From Natronoglycomyces albus (lineage in GTDB: Bacteria > Actinomycetota > Actinomycetes > Mycobacteriales > Micromonosporaceae), in the NCBI RefSeq assembly GCF_016925535.1, contig NZ_CP070496.1, forward strand, positions 124,001 to 188,000: 64,000 nt of DNA, in the 5' to 3' direction. Under the pieces are notes generated by a model that had not been told where the DNA came from, did no database searches, and saw nothing but the letters and a program-made list of their open reading frames with translations. Shown one piece after another: positions 1-8,341 of the stretch (the stretch's first letter is position 1; each line of letters begins with the position of its first letter). Both the position numbers and the translations under genes were made by a program.

Positions 1-498
1 CACATCGCTGACTGCCGGATCATTCAGCAACGGTTGAAGCGGGCCCGCCCCAACCAGATCCGCCTCCACCAACTCCGAGACCCGCAAGAGCGAATCGTGA
101 TCGACCGGGGCGGCATCCGAATCCCGCACCGAACGCACAATTTGAGCACTATGCGGAACCGAGCTCGTCCGGCCCGCCAAGTCGCTACGGACCTGACCCA
201 CCAATGACCGCTCAGCCATGGCGCTACCCACGGACGACAAAGCCCGCTGATTTCGTGAGCCCGACAGACGTGAAGCACGCGAGGCCACGGCCTCCGCCGC
301 CGGAGCGCCCTTCCCGGGCCGCCGGAAAAATCGCCCGAAACCTGAAGACGAGCTCACTTCCCGAGCAGAAAACCGGGGCGCGAACACGCGCGGCAAAGGG
401 GAAAGGTCAGCCCCCTCGGATCGGCGTCCCTCGCGGGCCACTTCAACCCCAGGAACGTCATCGCACCGTTTAGCCGCCACATCGTTCCCTGGGCTCAT
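1..498 (-). CDS. tadA: TadA/CpaF-type secretion ATPase, N-terminal part (runs off the window)
   Basis: This is the first 166 codons of a reverse-strand gene that leaves the window at base 1. The ATG at 498 overlaps the TGA of the upstream ssd gene (ATGA), so the two are probably translationally coupled. Residues 1-95 are low-complexity and basic. From about residue 140 the protein reads like the start of the CpaF/TadA domain (ELVEADLVGAGPLQPLLNDP, then AVSDV), the usual stretch before the P-loop, which lies outside the window. Family role: cytoplasmic ATPase powering Flp/Tad pilus assembly or the related actinobacterial secretion system. Neighbours fit, because ssd followed by tadA is the standard actinobacterial tad order. 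The catalytic motifs are not visible here. Confidence 0.85.
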   Translation of the reverse strand, partial: MSPGNDVAAKRCDDVPGVEVAREGRRSEGADLSPLPRVFAPRFSAREVSSSSGFGRFFRRPGKGAPAAEAVASRASRLSGSRNQRALSSVGSAMAERSLVGQVRSDLAGRTSSVPHSAQIVRSVRDSDAAPVDHDSLLRVSELVEADLVGAGPLQPLLNDPAVSDV

Positions 499-1640
499 CA
501 CGCGACCTCCAGCTTCGCATTAACAGGAGCAAATGTCTCCGCACGTCGAAGCAGATAGCCGCACAGCGACCGCACCTCATCCATCGCCCGGCGCTGGCCG
601 GGAAAGAGCCCTGCCCGTCGCAGTGGAGGCAATGTGCCCTTACGAAGCCACGTGGCGAGTTTCGGTACCGTCGGCAGCGCCCCCCACTGTTCGAGCCCAA
701 GTTGGTCGGCGACGGACTTTGGAACCACGCGGTTACGGTTACCCCAACCTCGAACCGCGGAGGCAGCGCCTGACCGTTGAACGACTCCCACGTGCGACCA
801 ATGGGGCCGATACTTCGATGCGACAGTCTGGGCTGCGGAAATGGCCCGCGCGTCCTCGGGGATGACAATCACCCCCGCCGTGCAGAACTGCGCGGCTCGG
901 GCTGAAGACACATCTGGTTGCCGAGGCAAGTCCACGACCACGACACTTGCGGCGATGCGAGCGGCGTGCAAAATCGCGGCCACGTTCTCCGACGAGGGCT
1001 CGCAAGGGCTGTCTTGGTCGGGCGCCAAGATGTGCAAGCCATGACGATGGGGAAGTTCAGACAGCAGGCGCTGCGGATCGAGCGCGCCCTGGCATTGTGC
1101 GAGTGCTGGCCATCGCCACCCGTGGACGTGTGCCATGCCAGCGGCCACGTCGGCTCCTTGACCCTGTAGATCAAGATCGACCAAGACCGCACGCTTCCCG
1201 CCATCGGCATAGATGGTGGCGGCAGTCAACGCCAGCTGGCTGGCCCCCACACCACCGCTACCGCCGACGAACCCGAGGATTGGGGCGGCAGAGGTGTGAC
1301 CGTTGGCGCGCGTGAATCGGTCCAGCAGCCATCCGGTGGCTTCGGGAAGTTCGATCACAGCCGTGGCACCGAGCTGAATGGCGGGTGGCCACACTGGTTC
1401 TGCTCGCGAGGTTTGTCTCTTGAGGACGATGACGTCGTGTCTGGCAGCAAGGCCAGCCGCCGCGCAGTTGGCCGCTTGGTCGGAGCCGACCAAGACCAAA
1501 GGAGATGTTTGCCAATGCATTCGCGCCTCCTCCAGGGTCGGCACATGCACCAAAGGGTGTCCACATGCGGCCGCGATGGTGGTGACGTGCTTAATGAGGT
1601 GGCGATCGCGGGAAATCAGGAACGATGGAATTGGTCTCAT
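498..1640 (-). CDS. ssd: Septum-site-determining protein Ssd / CpaE-like ATPase
   Basis: 380-residue MinD/CpaE-like protein. The ATG at 1640 is chosen because AAGGAG lies six bases upstream; the longer open frame up to 1802 would begin inside the DnaA-box region. A receiver-like N-terminal domain (about 1-115) is followed by a degenerate P-loop at residues 125-134 (GGSGGVGAS, lacking the Walker lysine) and a deviant Walker region (VLVDLDLQGQG), as in Mycobacterium Rv3660c. Known role of the family: cytoplasmic regulator of septum placement, and the CpaE position in tad loci. It overlaps tadA downstream and is divergent from the HAD phosphatase gene, as Rv3660c is from Rv3661. Regulation may involve the paired DnaA-box-like sites at 1721-1750. 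Confidence 0.85.
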   Translation of the reverse strand: MRPIPSFLISRDRHLIKHVTTIAAACGHPLVHVPTLEEARMHWQTSPLVLVGSDQAANCAAAGLAARHDVIVLKRQTSRAEPVWPPAIQLGATAVIELPEATGWLLDRFTRANGHTSAAPILGFVGGSGGVGASQLALTAATIYADGGKRAVLVDLDLQGQGADVAAGMAHVHGWRWPALAQCQGALDPQRLLSELPHRHGLHILAPDQDSPCEPSSENVAAILHAARIAASVVVVDLPRQPDVSSARAAQFCTAGVIVIPEDARAISAAQTVASKYRPHWSHVGVVQRSGAASAVRGWGNRNRVVPKSVADQLGLEQWGALPTVPKLATWLRKGTLPPLRRAGLFPGQRRAMDEVRSLCGYLLRRAETFAPVNAKLEVA

Positions 1641-2144
1641 GTGGCTCCTTGTGGTGAATTCATTGCTAAGAGTTACTTTCCGCCACATGTCAACGGTTGA
1701 CAAGAAAAAAATATTGAGGCTGTGGATAACCTGTCCAGCCCTGTGGATAACTGTGCCCTGCGGCGTGAAAATGTACGCACGTCGCACATAAATGGACGAC
1801 ACGCTGAAGAAAAAGGATGCTCAACTCGGGGGCACTATGTTCTCCCAAAGAGCCACCATCGGTGGCGACTGGCCTGAACCGGCAAGGATGGGCCAACGTG
1901 AGCGCAGCAGGGAGGCTTCGCTGAGTTTCCATCCGGATCGGCGTGGCGATCAAGGCGCTGACAATGAGCGCCGGTCGCTCATCGAGGTCGGGCACCATCG
2001 GGTTTCCAGCCGCTGGCCTCTGGGATTGTCTAGTGACATGTAGACAGGAAAAACACTGTCTTCTTTGAATATTCGGGTGGATTTCCCCGACTGGCCGGAG
2101 CGAATGTTAGCCGCTGTCCGAGTCCCGGCCTAAACTGGCTGCTT
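1641..2144. other. Intergenic region between ssd and the HAD gene
   Basis: No gene is supported here. Small open frames on both strands (for example 1792-2043 plus) lack a ribosome site and any recognisable domain. The region holds the DnaA-box pair described separately and a possible reverse promoter for ssd (TGGACA, 16 bp, AATATT) whose spacer contains one of the boxes. A short inverted repeat AGACAG/CTGTCT lies near 2042-2062. A TAAACT box lies eight bases before the HAD start at 2145. Confidence 0.5.
1721..1750 (-). promoter_or_regulatory. Two DnaA-box-like sites, 21 bp apart
   Basis: Both 1721-1729 and 1742-1750 read TGTGGATAA on the plus strand, the exact complement of the canonical DnaA box TTATCCACA. 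They have the same orientation and are offset by 21 bp, two helical turns. They lie about 80-110 bp upstream of the ssd start, one of them inside a possible promoter spacer. DnaA binding is inference; the sequence match is direct. Confidence 0.5.
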
Positions 2145-2948
2145 ATGGGGCAGCAATCCAAATCAGCGGCATTTTTCGACCTCGATAAGACTGTCATAGC
2201 CAAATCGAGCATTCTCGCCTTCGGGCGTCCGCTCTACAAGGGCGGCCTCATGGGGCGGCGTGACGTCCTCAAGATCGCCTATGCCCAATTGGCCTACCTC
2301 GTCAACGGCGCTGACGCCGACCAGATGGCGCGTACACGCGACTACTTGGCGAAGCTATGCCAAGGCTGGCCTGTCGAACAGGTGCAGCAGATTGTTGCCG
2401 AGACGCTGCACGAAATGATTGATCCGTTTGTCTATGCCGAAGCGGCGGCCCTCATTCAGGCGCATGCGGCGGCCGGGCGTTCGGTGGTACTCGTATCTGC
2501 CTCGGGCGAGGAGTTTGTCGCTCCGATCGGTCGTATGTTGGGCGTATCCGACGTTATTGCCACCCGCATGGTCACTGAAGACGGTTACTACACCGGGAAC
2601 ATCGATTTTTACGCGGCCGGTCCCGCCAAGGCCGACGCGATGCGCGACTTCGCTAATGAGCGGGGTCTTGACCTGCAGGATTGCTTTGCGTATTCCGACT
2701 CGGTGACTGATAAGCCGATGTTGGAGGTAGTGGGGCATCCGCACGCTGTCAACCCAGACCGGGCCTTGCGTCGAGTCGCGATGGATCAAGGCTGGCCCGT
2801 TCTAGCGTTTCGTCATCCGGTCCCGCTGCGGAGTCGCTTTGCTTCGTTGCCGCAAGGCACGCCAGTGAAGATCGGGGCTGCTGCGGTTGGAGTGGCTGCC
2901 TTGTCGTTTGGCCTCTGGTGGTATCTAAAGAGGTCGAAGAGGCGCTAG
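2145..2948 (+). CDS. HAD-IB family phosphatase with C-terminal membrane anchor
   Basis: 267-residue SerB-like HAD hydrolase. Motif I is DLDKT with D12 as nucleophile and D14 as acid/base, motif II is the Ser in LVSASGEEF near 118, motif III the Lys in GPAKADAM, and motif IV the YSDSVTD acidic pair. A hydrophobic helix followed by KRSKRR at about 245-267 suggests a tail anchor facing the cytoplasm. It corresponds in position and type to Rv3661, divergent from ssd. No clear Shine-Dalgarno; a TAAACT box eight bases before the ATG suggests a leaderless transcript. The substrate is unknown; phosphoserine or lysophospholipid-type phosphatase activity is possible for this subfamily. Confidence 0.85.
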   Translation: MGQQSKSAAFFDLDKTVIAKSSILAFGRPLYKGGLMGRRDVLKIAYAQLAYLVNGADADQMARTRDYLAKLCQGWPVEQVQQIVAETLHEMIDPFVYAEAAALIQAHAAAGRSVVLVSASGEEFVAPIGRMLGVSDVIATRMVTEDGYYTGNIDFYAAGPAKADAMRDFANERGLDLQDCFAYSDSVTDKPMLEVVGHPHAVNPDRALRRVAMDQGWPVLAFRHPVPLRSRFASLPQGTPVKIGAAAVGVAALSFGLWWYLKRSKRR

Positions 2949-3018
2949 TTAATCTAAAGTGGACAATAAGTGGCGAGGCGTGTGCGCACGATAGGCAATC
3001 AGCCTGTAACCTGCGTGA

Positions 3019-3618
3019 ATGGTACGGATTAGGCCCGCACGTCTCACTGATGTCGCCCAAGCCGCCGGGGTCTCTGTGGCAACCGCTTCCAGAGTACTAA
3101 ATGGATCTCCTCACCGCGTCAGTGACCAGTTGTCTCAACGGGTCCACGATGCCGCCCGCCAATTGAACTACGCCCCTAACGTCGGAGCGCAAGTCTTGGC
3201 AAGGTCTACCTCCTCGACAGTGGCAATCTTGGTTGACGACGTCACGGAACACTATTGCGCATGCGTTTTGGCCGGGGTGCTGATCACCGCCGAAGACCGA
3301 GACTTGCATGTACTGGTTGTGCCCTGTCAGATTGACGACAGGGACATCGATCTCACATCGTTGCGCGGGTACCGCCCGCGTGCGATCGTCGTCGCCTTTT
3401 CGCAGCCCCCCACCTCCGAGGCTGCGACTCGCTTGCACGGCCAGTTGCGCGCCCTCCAGCAGCTAGGCTGTGATGTTGTGAGCATTGGTGATGAAGGCAT
3501 GACGGAGAAGACCTTGTTCTCCCGTCGCCAACCTGGAATTTCGCTTGAGCAAAAACCGTTGGTCCAATTGGGCAGTGAAGCATTGGAAACTGCCTTGCAG
3601 GGCTTATTGCTTCGGTGA
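3019..3618 (+). CDS. Short LacI-family regulator (truncated effector domain)
   Basis: 199 residues, against about 340 for the family. Residues 8-30 (LTDVAQAAGVSVATASRVLN) are a textbook LacI helix-turn-helix, followed by the hinge and the first lobe of the periplasmic-binding-like domain. After about residue 155 the second lobe is missing and the chain jumps to a C-terminal-like QLGSEALETALQGLL segment. It could be an internally deleted, sugar-blind repressor or a decaying gene. TAACCT six bases before the ATG suggests a leaderless mRNA. No sugar operon is adjacent, so the target is unknown. Confidence 0.7.
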   Translation: MVRIRPARLTDVAQAAGVSVATASRVLNGSPHRVSDQLSQRVHDAARQLNYAPNVGAQVLARSTSSTVAILVDDVTEHYCACVLAGVLITAEDRDLHVLVVPCQIDDRDIDLTSLRGYRPRAIVVAFSQPPTSEAATRLHGQLRALQQLGCDVVSIGDEGMTEKTLFSRRQPGISLEQKPLVQLGSEALETALQGLLLR

Positions 3619-4348
3619 AAGTTTTCTTCACCCTATTGTGGAGCGGAATTAGTTCTGGCTTAACAGTCCCTGAAAAATAGCTAAACGTCTATGCCCTGCT
3701 GACCGAATAATCTAGGTGTCAGCAGGGTTCGTTGTATGCGGAGGCTAGAAAAATTGTTCCCAGAGGCGTGAATAGTAATACGGGTGAACTAAACTGTGAA
3801 GATCAGAACGGTTGTCGCCCTTTGGGAAACGGGTCGCCGAGTATGTGAAATCGGCGACAACCAAATGTCGCATATTCGATTTGATATCGGCCATCTTGGA
3901 TGTAACCGCAGGTAGTCGCGCTGCATACCAAATGCCGAACCTCGACGCGAGCAGGTACTCTGTTGCTTGCTCTGGTGTTGAGTCGCCACATAGCGTAAGC
4001 TCGTTGTCGTTGTGATGAGCACAACGAGTGCTCATTCAAATCCGGTGGCACAGAAGCTAAGTGAGGCAAAAAAGCGCACTCGCTGACCTCGGCGCAATTT
4101 TCCTCCTGTTCGACGGCAACTATTCCCGTCCCTGCGACGTGTTGGTTACCGCAAGTCTTTGACGTGGGAGAAGCATACTTTCCATAGTCGATCTTGTGCC
4201 GTCAGCTAAAGCAATGTCGTGCCTGATAACTGGGTAAGACACGAGCCGACACCAGACAGCACCCACAAGTCTCCCTCGATGGCACGCGATGCCGTGAAAC
4301 CATCCAAGAGAGACGCCGAAGGTTTCCCTTGGTGAGAGGACCATTGAA
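3619..4348. other. Low-GC intergenic stretch without a clear gene
   Basis: About 730 bases, visibly more AT-rich than the neighbours. Short open frames exist on both strands (3745-4035 minus, 3812-4015 plus) but none shows a domain, a ribosome site or biased codon use. It may hold decayed or horizontally acquired sequence. A GAGAGGA ribosome site for the ArsR gene lies at its right end. Confidence 0.4.
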
Positions 4349-4708
4349 ATGGTACGAGTAATCGCTGAATCTGAAACGCCAGCATCCCCCGTCAGCGGCG
4401 AACCCATTCCGCAGGCCGATGCCGAGCGCATCGCGAGTGTTCTAAAAGCTCTCGCAGACCCCAACCGCCTTCAGCTCATTAGCTTGATCCAATCCTCAGA
4501 CTCCCACGAGGCATGTGTAGCCGAGCTAACCGAACCCCTCGGGCTTTCCCAGCCCACCGTCAGCCATCACCTACGTATTCTGGTCGAGGCCGGAGTCGTC
4601 GAGCGCGAGAAGCGCGGTGTGTGGGCCTACTTCCGAATCGTTCCCGAAACCATGCGCACGGTGGCCACTCTTCTGACTCCGCCGCGTCGCCGACCGCGTC
4701 GTCGCTGA
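4349..4708 (+). CDS. ArsR/SmtB-family transcriptional regulator
   Basis: 119-residue winged-helix repressor. RIASVLKALADPNRLQLISL is the typical first helices, and LSQPTVSHHLRILVEAG carries the recognition helix, followed by the wing and a basic PRRRPRRR tail. The usual ELCVCDL metal-binding motif is replaced by EACVAEL, leaving one cysteine, so classical alpha-3 As/Cd sensing is doubtful; a different site or inducer is likely. GAGAGGA lies seven bases before the ATG. No adjacent metal exporter is present, so the target is unknown and may be itself or a distant gene. Confidence 0.85.
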   Translation: MVRVIAESETPASPVSGEPIPQADAERIASVLKALADPNRLQLISLIQSSDSHEACVAELTEPLGLSQPTVSHHLRILVEAGVVEREKRGVWAYFRIVPETMRTVATLLTPPRRRPRRR

Positions 4709-4899
4709 CCACAACGCCTCTCGCGGGGCGACCCCACTCACGCAAAGCCCTACTTTGACGATTCTTTTAGTGCCACAAACCGACGCACCCGGACGCCGAC
4801 CTATTTCGCACCATGGCGGCGGAGGCGAAAGCCCAATTGCGCCGAACTGACCGTAATCAACCGGTTGGCTCGCATGCTCATCCCCCATACACTGGGGTC

Positions 4900-5772
4900 A
4901 TGAGTGGCCGACACCGCAAACCGCGGAAATTCTCACGAGAGAGGCGTCGGCTGCTAGGAGGGCTGGCCCTCCTAGCGGTGATGTTGCCTATAAGCGGCCT
5001 CACCCTGCATGCGGCTATTGCCGAGGTTCGGTCTTGTCAAGGCACAACTGAGTTGAGCCTCGGAGTATCGCCGGATATCGCGCCCGTACTTCAAGAACAC
5101 GTGGACCTATATGAGGAGTCGTCCCCGCGAGCGGGGTCGCGCTGCGTCAGCGTGTCTGTAGTGGAAGTCGATACGGTCGAACATTTGGAAGCAGACACGC
5201 TGACTACGCACCTATCGCAACTCGACGGCTGGATTCCAGAAACCGCGCTATGGGTCGTCATGCCCGATACAGGTTTGGCGGGCCAATGGGCCGTACGAGA
5301 AAATTCGATCGCCTCTGACCCAGTGGGCGTGGCGCTACCCGCCGATGCCGCGTTGTCCGTCGATCTGAACACCACCGAGGTATCCCTCTCCGACCCGCGA
5401 ACCGACGCGGCCAGCATGATGTGGCTTGTTTCCTTTGGCTACCGGGCCGAACAGTTGGACACACCTTCGGCTGAGGGTCGCTTGATGACCCAGCGAAGCA
5501 TTAGCTCTCATAATGCCGAGGACCCGACGACGCCGCTGGCCTCATTGAGCCAGGAGACCATTTTCGATAACTTCGAGTACCCACTCTTGGCGGCGCTTGG
5601 TGTCGACCAAGAGACGGCAGCGGCTCTCTCCCACTTTCAAAGTTCACTGCGTGATGGCGACTTTGCCCAATCCGTTGAGGCGGCCGGATTCTCTGCGGCA
5701 CTGCCGAATGTCAGCAAACGAGATTCGGAAATCATCGAACGCGCCCTCGCCAACTGGGACGAACTTCGGTAA
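4900..5772 (+). CDS. Secreted substrate-binding-like protein, function unknown
   Basis: 290 residues from the ATG at 4900, preferred over 4813 because TACACT lies six bases upstream (leaderless pattern) and the protein then begins with a basic n-region (SGRHRKPRKFSRERRR) and one hydrophobic segment at about 19-40. The exported part resembles the periplasmic-binding fold region found in actinobacterial substrate-binding plus VWA proteins (LSLGVSPDIAPVLQEHV; the LWVVMPDTGLAG region), but no VWA domain follows. The gene ends 13 bases from the convergent 5786-6922 gene. Function and ligand are not known. Confidence 0.65.
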   Translation: MSGRHRKPRKFSRERRRLLGGLALLAVMLPISGLTLHAAIAEVRSCQGTTELSLGVSPDIAPVLQEHVDLYEESSPRAGSRCVSVSVVEVDTVEHLEADTLTTHLSQLDGWIPETALWVVMPDTGLAGQWAVRENSIASDPVGVALPADAALSVDLNTTEVSLSDPRTDAASMMWLVSFGYRAEQLDTPSAEGRLMTQRSISSHNAEDPTTPLASLSQETIFDNFEYPLLAALGVDQETAAALSHFQSSLRDGDFAQSVEAAGFSAALPNVSKRDSEIIERALANWDELR

Positions 5773-5785
5773 GCGGCAAACCGGG

Positions 5786-6922
5786 TTAGATAGCGTGTGC
5801 CTGCGTTAGAACATCGTTGATGATCTTCTGTACTTCTTCGGCCGTGTTCTGCGCTGTGTCGGCCACCAACTTGATGTGGATGACCTCCTCGTCCACGGGG
5901 ACAAAGAAGCTCAATGACGCTCGGTAGACGTCATGCGGGTGCCGTTCGGAGAATCCGATGGTGCTGTTGAAGCGGTCAAGAGGACCGTAGGGCATTTGTG
6001 AGTGCAGTTCGTCCTGGACGCTGTCGGGACATCCATCGGGGCATACCGACCACGACAATGTCACGTCGTTGCCGCCCGAGGGAGGTGAACACTTGAATAT
6101 CCGCCCCTCTTCCGAACAGCTGAAGTCGGCCGGGATGCGAAAGGCGAAGGGCCAGCCTGCCTCGGCGACGGTCTTTGTCTCCTCGTCGTCTTCGAATACG
6201 CCAGCAGGTAGATGCAGCTCCTCGACGGCGGGCTTGAACTCCGGAACAAAGGAGTCCTCCAGCGCACTGGTGCCACCGGTGCTTTCCTCGTTCGTCTCCG
6301 CATCCGTGGGTGCCGCGTCATTGGCCGTATCGTCAGGCCCCAGGTAGGTCCATGCCGCCCAACTGCCGCCGCCCAATACCAGTAGCGCCAAGACTCCTAG
6401 AATCGCCACCAACGCGTTCAGTCGCGGAGGTTTCTTTGGCTTGCGAGTGATACCGGAGGAGTGATGCGACGGTGTGGACCCGTTGGGCCCAAATGGGCTC
6501 ATTGAATGTGGAACCGCAGGTTGCGAGCCAGTTGTGGATGCAGCACTCTCATGATGAGGAGCATTGCCTGAGCGTTGGGTGGAAACTAGGGGGATCGGCC
6601 CGGTCGGGGGGCCGAGCTCCAAGAGCCGATCTAGGATTCGTTCGGCTCCATGCATTTGGGGACTTTGCAACGTCACCACATATGGTTGATCGCTGGTCAG
6701 GTCCGCTTGCAAGATCGGGGCGTCTCCGGGGCCAGCGGTCGCGTGTGCCCAGGCGACGGTGTCGGAGAGTAGGGCACGGCGGCCGGGGTCCTTTGCCGAG
6801 GTGATGCCAAGGGTAAGAATTTGTACCGAGCGCCCCGCAGTGTCCATGCCTTCGCAGATCTCGTAGGCGCCCTCCACGCGGGCGGTCGCTACATCAGTGA
6901 ACGGCCCCACGGTGCGGCTCAT
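5786..6922 (-). CDS. Single-pass membrane protein with extracellular C-terminal domain
   Basis: 378 residues if started at ATG 6922, which has CAGGAG eight bases upstream; ATGs at 6928 and 6940 are possible. A cytoplasmic domain of about 110 residues, a Pro/Ser/His linker, one membrane helix at about 168-192 (LVAILGVLALLVLGGGSWAA), then an acidic spacer and an extracellular domain with four cysteines (FSC, FKC, VCPDGCP) likely forming disulfides. I do not recognise the family. The architecture suggests a surface-sensing or anchored receptor-like protein, but no function is assigned. Confidence 0.65.
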   Translation of the reverse strand: MSRTVGPFTDVATARVEGAYEICEGMDTAGRSVQILTLGITSAKDPGRRALLSDTVAWAHATAGPGDAPILQADLTSDQPYVVTLQSPQMHGAERILDRLLELGPPTGPIPLVSTQRSGNAPHHESAASTTGSQPAVPHSMSPFGPNGSTPSHHSSGITRKPKKPPRLNALVAILGVLALLVLGGGSWAAWTYLGPDDTANDAAPTDAETNEESTGGTSALEDSFVPEFKPAVEELHLPAGVFEDDEETKTVAEAGWPFAFRIPADFSCSEEGRIFKCSPPSGGNDVTLSWSVCPDGCPDSVQDELHSQMPYGPLDRFNSTIGFSERHPHDVYRASLSFFVPVDEEVIHIKLVADTAQNTAEEVQKIINDVLTQAHAI

Positions 6923-7058
6923 ACTCATGACTCCTGACAATGCCCACGGTCCTCGCGCGGAAGACTTCGCGCGATGTTTCTACCCAGTATGGCCTGTGCC
7001 TGCTTGCCCGTCCACGGCTGGTCTGTGGGGTAGATTGGGGCCCGGCTAGATTAGATGA

Positions 7059-8018
7059 ATGAATGTGAGAACGCCTGTGGAGAACCGTATGGGGCATGAC
7101 CATGCGGAGGACGTGACACCCCCCTCTCCGACCCAGTGGCGCAAGTCACCGGGGCTCATGGTTCGCGGTGGACTCGTTGGCGTTGCCGAAGCTGTCCCTG
7201 GAATCTCCGGAGGCACCGTTTCTTTGGTGGTCGGTATCTATGACCGGCTCATCGACGCGGCAGGCGACACTATCAGCGGCATCAAGTTCGTGTTGACCGG
7301 TCGTTTCTCCAAAGGCTGGGCGACGTGGAAGACCGTCGACTGGCGCTTTATCCTTCCCATCATCGCGGGCATGTCCGTGGGGCTCATCGCCGCGCTGATG
7401 ACCGTCGCCCCGCTGCTGGAGGACCATCCGACTCAGACGCGGGCCGTCCTGTTTGGGATGATCGCGGTGTCGGTGCTGGTTCCACTCCGCATGATGCGAC
7501 AACGCATGCGGCCGGTCGATTGGGTTTTGTTGGTGGCCGGGGTTGTTACCGCCGCGATTCTCACCAGCCTCCCTCAATCGCAGGTGGGCGACCCGTCGTT
7601 GTGGCTGGTGCTCTTTGGGACTGCGATCGCGATCAACGCGCTGGTGGTACCAGGTTTGTCCGGCTCTTTCATCCTGATGGCGATGGGGCTCTACATTCCG
7701 GTGCAGCACGCTGTTTCGGATCGGGATATGGCCTTTATCGGCGTCTTCTTTCTGGGAGCGGTCATCGGGCTTTCGGTCTTTGTGAAGCGGCTGCAGTGGC
7801 TTTTGCATCACAAGCGGCAGGCAACGTTGGCCGTCCTCGCGGGTCTCATGATCGGTTCATTGCGGGCACTGTGGCCCTGGCAGGACGACGATCGCATGTT
7901 GCAAGCGCCAGAGGGTCATTTGGGTATACCGATCTTGCTAGCCATCATCGGCGCATTGATCGTCACGGTCGCGCTTATCGTCGAGGCGCGCGCGGCCAGT
8001 AAACAAGACGAGAGCTGA
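7059..8018 (+). CDS. popT: DUF368 undecaprenyl-phosphate translocase (PopT-type)
   Basis: 319-residue polytopic membrane protein. The N-terminal signature GVAEAVPGISGGTVSLVVGIY and the internal VVPGLSGSFILMAMGLY are the two halves of the DUF368 inverted repeat. The family was shown in other bacteria to recycle undecaprenyl phosphate across the cytoplasmic membrane for cell-wall precursor synthesis. About eight membrane segments are visible. Start: ATG 7059, with ATG 7055 out of frame and 7089 as an alternative; no ribosome site is seen. A strong terminator follows at 8041-8081. Monocistronic by its neighbours. Confidence 0.85.
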   Translation: MNVRTPVENRMGHDHAEDVTPPSPTQWRKSPGLMVRGGLVGVAEAVPGISGGTVSLVVGIYDRLIDAAGDTISGIKFVLTGRFSKGWATWKTVDWRFILPIIAGMSVGLIAALMTVAPLLEDHPTQTRAVLFGMIAVSVLVPLRMMRQRMRPVDWVLLVAGVVTAAILTSLPQSQVGDPSLWLVLFGTAIAINALVVPGLSGSFILMAMGLYIPVQHAVSDRDMAFIGVFFLGAVIGLSVFVKRLQWLLHHKRQATLAVLAGLMIGSLRALWPWQDDDRMLQAPEGHLGIPILLAIIGALIVTVALIVEARAASKQDES

Positions 8019-8040
8019 ACCTCCGCACTCCATACTGAGC

Positions 8041-8081
8041 AGGGCATATCTGGTGGGGACCAGGTGTGCCCTGATTTTTTT
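8041..8081 (+). terminator. Rho-independent terminator after popT
   Basis: Stem AGGGCA (8041-8046) pairs with TGCCCT (8067-8072), and an inner CTGGT/ACCAG stem caps it; it is followed by a run of seven T. It ends the popT transcript. The rest of 8019-8341 shows no gene. Confidence 0.9.
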
Positions 8082-8341
8082 GTCACTAGGCGTAACCCCG
8101 TTGTGCCTACGCCGTTAATCAGGGTGGTTGGTGCGACGGTCACTGGCCACCTTGGCTGCGTGTCAAGTGTTGACCCACCGCGGCGATCAAGCCTCCACCT
8201 GCCGCCGTATCCGGTCAGGTGTTTACGCACGGGTCGTCGGTTCACCGCAGTCCGGCACAAGAGGCCGAATCCAGGTCTCACCAGCAATAACCTAGATCCT
8301 CGTTTTCGTGCGAGGTAAAGCAATGGACAAGGCGAAAAGTC

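Noticed and set aside
1697-1702. TTGACA on the plus strand as a -35 box
   Set aside because: No suitable -10 box at 16-19 bp and no plus-strand gene nearby.
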